NCBI GenBank assembly: GCA_000437755.1
Contig: FR900137.1
Location: forward strand, 7,515-17,455
DNA length: 9,941 nucleotides
Direction: 5' to 3'
DNA from: Roseburia sp. CAG:303
Lineage (GTDB): Bacteria > Bacillota > Clostridia > Lachnospirales > Lachnospiraceae
In this document: positions 1 through 5,869 of the stretch, piece by piece
How positions within the stretch are numbered: the first letter of the stretch is position 1
How the letters are laid out: the number at the start of each line of letters is the position of its first letter
Notes under the pieces: model-generated
Seen by the model: the letters and a program-made list of their open reading frames with translations, nothing else
What the model was told of the DNA's origin: nothing
The model's database searches: none
Position numbers and translations under genes: made by a program

Positions 1-258
1 CCAGCCGATGCCGATGCCGAGTGTGAACCACCAGGCTGACATTCCGAATGAAAATGCAAGCTGTGCAGTGCCGATAGTAGCCTGACCGCTGATCAGTCCG
101 CCCATCAGGACACCACAGACCATCAGGCTGCCCGATTTTCCACCGCCATTTGTGAAATCAGAAGCATTTTTTACTTTGCTTCCGGAATAGATCCCAACAG
201 CGGCAACAAGTATAAGTGTAATTAAAATACCAATAAAGTGAAAAACTGTTATATTCAT
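1..258 (-). CDS. Sodium:solute symporter family protein, N-terminal part (cut by window edge)
   Basis: Reading the minus strand from an ATG at 258 gives 86 open codons up to the window edge, so only the N-terminus is present. A hydrophobic first membrane segment (about residues 5-23) is followed by a short polar stretch ending in NASDF, then a Gly-rich second segment with GQATIGTAQLAFSFG and SAWWFTLG. This pattern (S/A-TIGTAQLA..G.SAWWFTLG) is characteristic of a branch of the SSS family, which couples sodium entry to uptake of sugars, amino acids, organic acids or other solutes through the cytoplasmic membrane. The substrate cannot be told from this fragment. A strong AAGGAAGGAGC ribosome binding site lies 6 to 7 bases upstream of the start, on the minus strand at 264-274. 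The gene is divergent from the arabinanase; a shared role in plant-sugar use is possible but unproven. Confidence 0.85.
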   Translation of the reverse strand, partial: MNITVFHFIGILITLILVAAVGIYSGSKVKNASDFTNGGGKSGSLMVCGVLMGGLISGQATIGTAQLAFSFGMSAWWFTLGIGIGW

Positions 259-317
259 ATAAGCTCCTTCCTTGTGTCTGGCTGGGTATATCTCAAAATG
301 CTGTCAAGCAGATAAGA

Positions 318-347
318 ACAGGATCCTGATTTTTCCCGCCATCCTGT
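318..347. repeat. Inverted repeat in the divergent intergenic region
   Basis: ACAGGAT (318-324) and ATCCTGT (341-347) form a perfect 7-base inverted repeat with a 16-base spacer. The left arm lies within a 10-base palindrome, CAGGATCCTG (319-328). The repeat starts at the inferred transcription start of the symporter gene, so it could be an operator or a 5' leader hairpin. No T-run follows on either strand, so it is not a terminator. The regulator is unknown. Confidence 0.4.
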
Positions 348-353
348 GGATTA

Positions 354-362
354 AGTATAGCA
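354..362 (-). promoter_or_regulatory. Probable extended -10 promoter of the symporter gene
   Basis: On the minus strand the bases read TGCTATACT: a TATACT -10 hexamer at 354-359 preceded by the TG of an extended -10 element. No convincing -35 box lies 16-18 bases upstream, which extended -10 promoters tolerate. The start point would be near 347, giving a leader of about 90 bases before the symporter ATG. Confidence 0.45.
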
Positions 363-404
363 TAAAAAATATGGTAATATTGCTGTATAATTTATAAAAT
401 GTAA

Positions 405-433
405 TTGATTTTTTAGACAAATTATATTATACT
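405..433 (+). promoter_or_regulatory. Sigma-A-type promoter of the arabinanase gene
   Basis: TTGATT (405-410) and TATACT (428-433) are separated by exactly 17 bases in an AT-rich region. This is the best housekeeping promoter match upstream of the GH43 gene. Transcription would start near 440, leaving a leader of about 50 bases that ends in the AAGGAGG ribosome binding site at 481-487. No obvious catabolite-repression operator was recognised. Confidence 0.65.
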
Positions 434-491
434 TGAGAGAGGTATAGAGGTTGAAAAATGAAAATATGGTTGTATTTATAAAGGAGGAAAA

Positions 492-3400
492 ATGAAAGGA
501 TTTGGAAAGAAAGTGACACTGCTTTCTGCGATGATGTGTATCATGGCAGCAGGAGCAGTACAGGCAGAAGACACATCTACTTCCTATACCACAAACTTTG
601 GAGATGTAGATGGCAATTTAGAAAAAGATGTTTTCGATATGGAGGCAATCCAGAAGGATATCCTGGGACTGAATAAGATTCTGGAAGTATATCAGAATAA
701 TGCAGATGTGAATCGTAATGGAATCATAGATATTCTTGATATGGAAGCGGTTCAGAAAGATGTACTTGGAATAGAGGCAATTGAGAACCTTACAGTTACA
801 AAGACAAACGGGGCAGTTTCTGTACATGATCCGAGTGTGGTAAAGGATGAGAAAACAGGAACATATTATATCTTCGGTTCTCATATGGCATGGGCAAAAT
901 CCACTGATTTATGTAACTGGACAACTTTTACAAATAATATCAATACAGATTATAAGACATTATTTGCAAAAGAAGCCGAGTGGTCAGCAAGAGGAACAAA
1001 AGCGGGTTCAACATATGATGTTTCCGGAAATCTCTGGGCACCGGACGTACTCTGGAACGAAAAGATGGGCAAGTGGTGTATGTACATGAGTGTAAACGGT
1101 GATAACTGGTATACATCCATCGTACTTCTGACTGCAGACAGCCTGGATGGAAACTGGACTTATGTAGGACCGGTTGTTTATTCCGGATTTACCAGTGCGG
1201 AAGAGGCTGCACTTACGGATTACAGCAAGGCAGCAGGAACTTTTGATGATGCAGCAAAGACAAGATATCTCCAGAACAGAAATGGCAACCGTACATACAG
1301 CATGAATGCAATCGATCCATGCGTATTATATGATGATGACGGAAATCTCTGGATGACGTATGGTTCATGGTTCGGCGGTATCTATATGTTAAAACTGGAC
1401 GGCAAGACAGGTTTAAGAGATTATACTTATACCTATGCAACCATTGATAATGAATCTGATATCTACCAGGGATTAAAGATTGCAGGTGGACAGCATTGTT
1501 CCGGTGAAGCATCTTATATCCAGAAGGTAGGAGATTATTACTATCTCTTCATGAGTTATGGCGGACTGACTGCAAACGGCGGATATAACATGAGAGTGTT
1601 CCGCTCGGACAAGATCACAGGACCATATAAGGATTATTCCGGTGATAATGCAAGATATACAGCAGGAACAAACAATATCTGCGGTACTGTAGGTGTACGT
1701 CTTATGACACAGTACAAATGGAATACCATGGATGTTGCCCAGGTTGCACAGGGACATAACTCAGCATTTGTAGACAGCGATGGAAAAGCATATGTCATCT
1801 ATCATACCAGAACAAATGATGGTACAGAAGGACATTATGTAAAAACACATCAGTTGTTCATGAATGAAGAGGGCTGGTTAGTGGCAGCTCCTTACTGTTA
1901 TTCAGGTGAAACACTGAATGAAAATGGTTACAGTGCAGCTAAGATTGCAGGAACATATGATGTAATCATCAATGAACAGAATGTTGATTATGCAAATCTG
2001 AAATACATATCGCCGGTAGAAGTAACATTGAACGGTGATGGAACAGTTTCCGGAAAATACACAGGAACATGGAGTCTGACAGAAGGAACATCGTATGTTA
2101 CAATCAATATGAATAACCAGACCTACAAGGGTGTGGCTGTTCGTCAGATTATTGAAGGAACAGACGAAGATACCATGTGTCTGACATTACTTGGAACCGA
2201 TGAGAAAGAAGTATGGTTCTCCAAACAGTTACAGGGTAAGAGAGCAACTGTTATGGCTGTAGACAAGCTGACCGTAGCATCTACTGCAATGGATGATTTA
2301 ACACTTCCGACAGAGGGTATCTTTGGAACCAAGATTAGCTGGACTTCAAGCAATCCGGATGTCATCGCAACAGATGGTACATTAACAAAACCAAAAGAAG
2401 ACACAACCGTTACATTAACTGCAACATTTGAAAACAATGGTTATACACAGACAAAGTCCTATGATGTAACAGTCAATGCAGCACCAGAGAATGACACAGA
2501 TCCATATGTAATTGCAAAATATTACACAAACGAAAAAATTGATTTAACAAATGCAAAAGAAGGAACTTATGCAATTCCAAATCCGTTTAATTCTGAAAAT
2601 ACAAGCGGACTTGAGATTTATAATGGAGCTGCCATTGAGTTTGATGTAGAACTGACAGGAACAATGGACAGACTTGACAATATCGTATCATTTACAGATA
2701 GTGGTAAAGGCAAGCTGTATTTCACAGGTGGTTCTTATCTGGGTTACAATGCTTTGGGCGGATATTATGATGCAAACATGGCAGACTGGGCACTTCAGAA
2801 AGACTATATAGGAAAAGGAGCTCATATAAGAATTGACTTCCTTCCAACAGGTTATAAGGTAAGTGTAAATGGTGAAACAGCATATACGAATGAAGATGTT
2901 GATGCTGGTACAACAAAGGGTGGAAATAAGATTGACGGATATAACAACGTCCTTAAGTGGTTAAATTCCAGTGCTACAACCCTGAACCTCGGTTGGGGTA
3001 ACTGGTGGCCAAACCTTCAGTATGACGGAACGATCAGCAATATCGTATGCTATGCATATCCAACGGAAACAATAGATACATCAAAATATGTATACTATGA
3101 GGGCTATAATAAGACTGAGATCAGTGCATGGTCATCAGCAAGTGCAGCAAGTGCATTATCTATTAAGAATGATGGAGATTCCCATGGAAATTATGTAAAC
3201 TTTGCAGCTGATACAACAGCATCAGGAAACAGAGGTGCATATTCTGCGATTGATTGTGCGGTTTCAGAAAATTACACAATCGAAACAGATATCAAGATTA
3301 CACCGGGTAACATTGCAAACCGTTCTGCTTCCCAGTTTGTAATCACAACTACGGGAACGGATGCGACAGCTAAGAATAATAATGGAGTTACAGCAGGATA

Positions 3401-3680
3401 CCTGGTAAAATTAGCAGCAAGTGCAAATTCCAATGTATATACGATTAACGACAGTGATGCTACTGTGACAATTGCAAGTAATACATGGGTAACAGTAAAG
3501 GCTGTTGTTACAACCGGAAATACAGTTGCACTTACAATTACAGATCAGAATGGAACTGTTCTGTATAGTGGAAATGTAACAGCAAATGGTTCAACAGAAT
3601 TAGACGGACTCTATATGTTAAGAGGAAGAGGTGTTGGAGCAGCAGCTGTTGATACAATTAAAGTATCAGAAAATAAGTAA
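492..3680 (+). CDS. Secreted dockerin-containing GH43 endo-arabinanase, multidomain
   Basis: This 1062-residue extracellular enzyme probably cleaves alpha-1,5-linked arabinan side chains of pectin. Residues 1-25 are a signal peptide with a likely cut after AVQA. Residues 36-93 form a type I dockerin-like pair of calcium loops, D38-V-D40-G-N42...D46..D49 and D72-V-N74-R-N76...D80..D83, each followed by a conserved helix ending in LG. The GH43 five-bladed propeller covers about 107-475: likely general base D113 (in HDPSV), pKa-modulating D275 (in IDPC), acid E339 (in SGEAS), and a GHNS motif with H422, which binds calcium in Abn2-type arabinanases. About 481-578 resembles the C-terminal domain of GH43 arabinanases. 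About 582-665 is a degenerate bacterial Ig-like domain. About 670-855 is a concanavalin/LamG-like sandwich, and 860-1062 a further sandwich of unknown ligand. No LPxTG or membrane anchor is seen. The start has AAGGAGG 4 bases upstream. Family assignment is firm; arabinan as substrate is inferred from motifs and domain order. Confidence 0.9.
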   Translation: MKGFGKKVTLLSAMMCIMAAGAVQAEDTSTSYTTNFGDVDGNLEKDVFDMEAIQKDILGLNKILEVYQNNADVNRNGIIDILDMEAVQKDVLGIEAIENLTVTKTNGAVSVHDPSVVKDEKTGTYYIFGSHMAWAKSTDLCNWTTFTNNINTDYKTLFAKEAEWSARGTKAGSTYDVSGNLWAPDVLWNEKMGKWCMYMSVNGDNWYTSIVLLTADSLDGNWTYVGPVVYSGFTSAEEAALTDYSKAAGTFDDAAKTRYLQNRNGNRTYSMNAIDPCVLYDDDGNLWMTYGSWFGGIYMLKLDGKTGLRDYTYTYATIDNESDIYQGLKIAGGQHCSGEASYIQKVGDYYYLFMSYGGLTANGGYNMRVFRSDKITGPYKDYSGDNARYTAGTNNICGTVGVRLMTQYKWNTMDVAQVAQGHNSAFVDSDGKAYVIYHTRTNDGTEGHYVKTHQLFMNEEGWLVAAPYCYSGETLNENGYSAAKIAGTYDVIINEQNVDYANLKYISPVEVTLNGDGTVSGKYTGTWSLTEGTSYVTINMNNQTYKGVAVRQIIEGTDEDTMCLTLLGTDEKEVWFSKQLQGKRATVMAVDKLTVASTAMDDLTLPTEGIFGTKISWTSSNPDVIATDGTLTKPKEDTTVTLTATFENNGYTQTKSYDVTVNAAPENDTDPYVIAKYYTNEKIDLTNAKEGTYAIPNPFNSENTSGLEIYNGAAIEFDVELTGTMDRLDNIVSFTDSGKGKLYFTGGSYLGYNALGGYYDANMADWALQKDYIGKGAHIRIDFLPTGYKVSVNGETAYTNEDVDAGTTKGGNKIDGYNNVLKWLNSSATTLNLGWGNWWPNLQYDGTISNIVCYAYPTETIDTSKYVYYEGYNKTEISAWSSASAASALSIKNDGDSHGNYVNFAADTTASGNRGAYSAIDCAVSENYTIETDIKITPGNIANRSASQFVITTTGTDATAKNNNGVTAGYLVKLAASANSNVYTINDSDATVTIASNTWVTVKAVVTTGNTVALTITDQNGTVLYSGNVTANGSTELDGLYMLRGRGVGAAAVDTIKVSENK

Positions 3681-3704
3681 TTAATAATTACAGATTATTA
3701 TAGT

Positions 3705-3741
3705 AAAAGAGACTGATGTGATAGGCATCAGTTTCTTTTTT
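3705..3741 (+). terminator. Intrinsic terminator after the arabinanase gene
   Basis: GAGACTGATG (3709-3718) pairs with CATCAGTTTC (3726-3735) through a 10-base stem containing one G-U pair and a 7-base loop, followed by six T residues. Four A residues before the stem can extend it into the T-run, so it may also work on the minus strand. It sits 25 bases after the stop codon and separates the arabinanase from tadA. Confidence 0.85.
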
Positions 3742-3756
3742 GAAAGGAAAACTTGC

Positions 3757-4236
3757 ATGACCAGAGAAGAAAAATACATGAAAGAAGCCATTAAGCAGGC
3801 AAAAAAAGCATATGCCATCGGCGAAGTCCCAATCGGCTGTGTGATCGTATATCAGGACAAAATCGTTGGAAGAGGATACAACAGGAGAATTACGGATAAG
3901 AATACATTAAGCCATGCGGAATTAAATGCCATCAAAAAAGCATCAAAAGTGATGGGAGACTGGCGGCTTGATGACTGCGAAATGTACATTACCTTAGAGC
4001 CGTGTCAGATGTGTTCCGGGGCGATCGTACAGTCGAGAATAAAAAAGGTATACATTGGCTGCATGAATCCGAAAGCGGGCTGTGCAGGCTCGATTCTGAA
4101 CCTTCTACAGGTTCCTCAGTTTAATCATCAGGTGGAAATGGAAAAAGGAATTCTGGAAGAGGAATGTAGTCAGATGTTAAAACAGTTTTTTAAAGAATTA
4201 AGAGAGAAAAGCAGGGAAAAGAAAAGTGATGTATAA
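3757..4236 (+). CDS. tadA: tRNA-specific adenosine deaminase TadA
   Basis: This 159-residue cytoplasmic zinc enzyme converts the wobble adenosine 34 of tRNA-Arg(ACG) to inosine, allowing one tRNA to read several CGN codons. The zinc-dependent deaminase signature is complete: H53-A-E55 supplies a zinc ligand and the proton-shuttling glutamate, and P82-C83-Q-M-C86 supplies the other two zinc ligands. The flanking VPIGCVIV, LEPC and CSGAI segments and the overall length fit TadA rather than cytidine or guanine deaminases. The ATG at 3757 is chosen because a GAAAGGAAA binding site lies just before it and the homologous sequence begins at MTREEKYM. The in-frame GTG at 3718 lies inside the terminator stem and would add a non-homologous extension. 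The gene end overlaps the following acetyltransferase by 8 bases, so the two are probably co-transcribed and translationally coupled. Confidence 0.93.
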   Translation: MTREEKYMKEAIKQAKKAYAIGEVPIGCVIVYQDKIVGRGYNRRITDKNTLSHAELNAIKKASKVMGDWRLDDCEMYITLEPCQMCSGAIVQSRIKKVYIGCMNPKAGCAGSILNLLQVPQFNHQVEMEKGILEEECSQMLKQFFKELREKSREKKSDV

Positions 4237-4774
4237 AGAACTGTATACAGACAGGCTTATATTGCGTCTGCTGAATAAAAAATGGGCGGAACAGGTACTG
4301 GACTTCCTGAAAGAAAACAGGGATGATTTTTCAAAATATGAGGCAGAGAAACCATCGGCTTATTTTACAAAATTTTATCAGGAATATATTCTTCAGAATG
4401 AATATGAAGCATCCATGAAAAAAGGATATCTCAGATATTATATATTTGAAAAAAATGAACCGGATAGTATTATCGGCACTGTGTCGGTGGGGCAGATAAA
4501 AGGAAGCCCCTATTGCAGCGGAATCCTGGGATATAAGATGGCGGTCAGGAAAAAGAATCTGGGGTATGCGACAGAAGCGGTAAATACTATCTGCCAGGTT
4601 GCCTATGAATATCTCGGACTGCACCGGCTGGAAGCATTTGTCCAGGAAGAGAATTACGCATCGGTCAGGGTACTCGAAAAATGCGGATTTTTAAAGGAAG
4701 GATTGTGCAGAAAAAATCTCTGTGTAAATGGTGTGTGGACCGATCATTTATTATATGGAAAAGTAATGGAATAA
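4229..4774 (+). CDS. GNAT family N-acetyltransferase, RimJ/RimL-like
   Basis: This 181-residue cytoplasmic protein belongs to the acetyl-CoA-dependent GNAT superfamily, in the RimJ/RimL-like branch that acetylates protein N-termini, amino acids or small amines. The N-terminus (YTDRLILRLL) is the usual beta-1 strand of that branch. The acetyl-CoA-binding motif A is K109-N-L-G112-Y-A114 followed by a helix, and the C-terminal signature NYASVRVLEKCGF with G-L-C-R is typical. The substrate cannot be inferred. The start is ATG at 4229, inside the end of tadA. A GTG directly in front (4226) is an alternative; the AGGGA at 4213-4217 is spaced acceptably for either, so the start is uncertain by one codon. 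Overlap with tadA implies coupled translation, but no functional link between tRNA deamination and this enzyme is known to me. Confidence 0.87.
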   Translation: MYKELYTDRLILRLLNKKWAEQVLDFLKENRDDFSKYEAEKPSAYFTKFYQEYILQNEYEASMKKGYLRYYIFEKNEPDSIIGTVSVGQIKGSPYCSGILGYKMAVRKKNLGYATEAVNTICQVAYEYLGLHRLEAFVQEENYASVRVLEKCGFLKEGLCRKNLCVNGVWTDHLLYGKVME

Positions 4775-4784
4775 TGGAATAAAT

Positions 4785-4826
4785 AGAAGTTCTTCGTAAT
4801 ATAGTAGATTTATGGAGAACTTTTTT
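4785..4826 (+). terminator. Probable weak intrinsic terminator after the acetyltransferase
   Basis: An 11-base stem containing two G-U pairs, centred on AAGTTCT (4787-4793) and AGAACTT (4816-4822), encloses an 18-base AT-rich loop. It runs into six T residues at 4821-4826, part of which are used in the stem. The long loop and low GC make it weak, and read-through into the next gene is plausible. Confidence 0.5.
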
Positions 4827-4842
4827 AGTGGAGAGAAAATAA

Positions 4843-5799
4843 ATGTATAAAAGGATGGTTATCTATCTCGGTTATTATAAAGATAATCAGAGGAAAAAAA
4901 ACTGTGGATACATCAAAATGAATCTGCTGGAGGACATCTGTAAACTGGATATTCACATTATGGATTTACCGGAAATGGAGGGAGAGCAGTGGATCTGTCT
5001 GCTGGGAAAAGACAGCGACCGTATAAAGACGGAAAAAATCGTGAAAGGAGAGTTAAATCAGGGAGTTATGCAGTTAAAATATGAGTATAAATATAATCAG
5101 GAAAAGGACGGATTTCCTATGGATCAACTGGCAGGAGTGCTGATTTACGATGGAAAATTGATGGATAAGGCTGCCTGCGGGGGCATTGGACAGCAGGAAA
5201 TAACACCGGATCAATGTGAAATGCCGGGGGAAATACATAATGAAAATAAGCTGCAGGCAGAAGCCATCCGGCAGGAGCAGGACGAAAACACCATATATGA
5301 ATATGATGAAGAGTGCCTGAAAAAAAAGAAAGAGATGGCAGAGCATACGCAAAGCGGGGATGCCCGGACACAAAGCTGTTCGTGCAATATAAACGAAGAG
5401 GAAAATAGACGGATCAGTCATACGGAAAGCTGGCAGGAAAAAATATTCCATGTATTTCCAAAATGTGTCATCAGTATAAATGGGCAAAGTACAAACGGCG
5501 TAAAATTAAAACCGCATGATATGGTATGGTTTCCGGGAAAATACTGGAGACTGGCTTCCAACAAATTTCTACTCAACGGATATTATAACTACCGGTATAT
5601 TATATTTTTTAAGGGAACGGGGGAGTGTGAAGGAAAATACTATCTTGGTACTCCGGGCAATTTCTGCGTAAACTCTGCCATTACGGCAAAGCAGTTTGGA
5701 TTTACCGACTTTTTTCAGGCGGAAGGCAGCAATGAGGGGGAAAATTTATTCAAGGAAAGAGGAGAATGTAATTTCGGTTTCTGGTGTCGTGAAGCTTGA
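4843..5799 (+). CDS. Two-domain protein of unknown function, Lachnospiraceae type
   Basis: I cannot assign a function to this 318-residue protein. It has no signal peptide or membrane segment, so it is probably cytoplasmic. Residues 1 to about 118 look like a compact beta-rich domain (YLGYYKDNQ...GYIKM, then alternating hydrophobic strands, ending GVLIYDGK). Residues about 119-195 are a hydrophilic, charged, low-complexity linker. Residues about 198-318 form a second domain rich in aromatic and Gly residues, with YYLGTPGNF, AKQFGFTDFF and a final NFGFWC. From memory this resembles Lachnospiraceae hypothetical proteins annotated as DUF6128, but I could not verify that. Cysteine is frequent (more than a dozen) but not in a recognisable zinc motif. 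A GGAGAG binding site lies 7 bases before the ATG at 4843; ATG 4855 is a less likely alternative. It stands between a weak terminator and the SNF2 promoter. Confidence 0.75.
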   Translation: MYKRMVIYLGYYKDNQRKKNCGYIKMNLLEDICKLDIHIMDLPEMEGEQWICLLGKDSDRIKTEKIVKGELNQGVMQLKYEYKYNQEKDGFPMDQLAGVLIYDGKLMDKAACGGIGQQEITPDQCEMPGEIHNENKLQAEAIRQEQDENTIYEYDEECLKKKKEMAEHTQSGDARTQSCSCNINEEENRRISHTESWQEKIFHVFPKCVISINGQSTNGVKLKPHDMVWFPGKYWRLASNKFLLNGYYNYRYIIFFKGTGECEGKYYLGTPGNFCVNSAITAKQFGFTDFFQAEGSNEGENLFKERGECNFGFWCREA

Positions 5800-5824
5800 T
5801 ATTTAGGTCAAAAAATAGTATACT
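5796..5824 (+). promoter_or_regulatory. Sigma-A-type promoter of the SNF2 helicase gene
   Basis: TTGATA (5796-5801) and TATACT (5819-5824) are separated by exactly 17 bases. The -35 box overlaps the TGA stop codon of the preceding gene. The start point would be near 5831, with a leader of about 40 bases before the helicase ATG. Confidence 0.7.
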
Positions 5825-5828
5825 ACAA

Positions 5829-5843
5829 GGTAAAAGATTTACC
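5829..5843. repeat. Perfect inverted repeat over the SNF2 transcription start
   Basis: GGTAAA (5829-5834) and TTTACC (5838-5843) flank a 3-base centre, AGA. The repeat covers the predicted +1 position, which is where a repressor operator would act; a short 5' mRNA hairpin is the alternative. No T-run follows, so it is not a terminator. Confidence 0.4.
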
Positions 5844-5869
5844 ATACAGAATGATGAGGGAGGCATTAA

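Noticed and set aside
451..479. Second promoter TTGAAA with an AT-rich -10 close to the arabinanase start
   Set aside because: The -10 match is poor and the start point would fall on or beside the ribosome binding site; the promoter at 405-433 is far better.
492..580. Lipoprotein signal on the arabinanase because of Cys16 in the signal peptide
   Set aside because: The residues before the Cys (SAMM) do not make a lipobox, and a normal signal peptidase site AVQA follows at residue 25.
3718..3756. Upstream GTG start that would lengthen TadA by 13 residues
   Set aside because: It lies inside the terminator hairpin, lacks a ribosome binding site, and the extension is not TadA-like; ATG 3757 has a proper site.
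5074..5487. Minus-strand open frame of 137 codons opposite the unknown gene
   Set aside because: It lies wholly inside a plus-strand gene with a proper start and binding site, has a Cys/Phe/Leu-rich composition typical of antisense shadow frames, and shows no recognisable domain.
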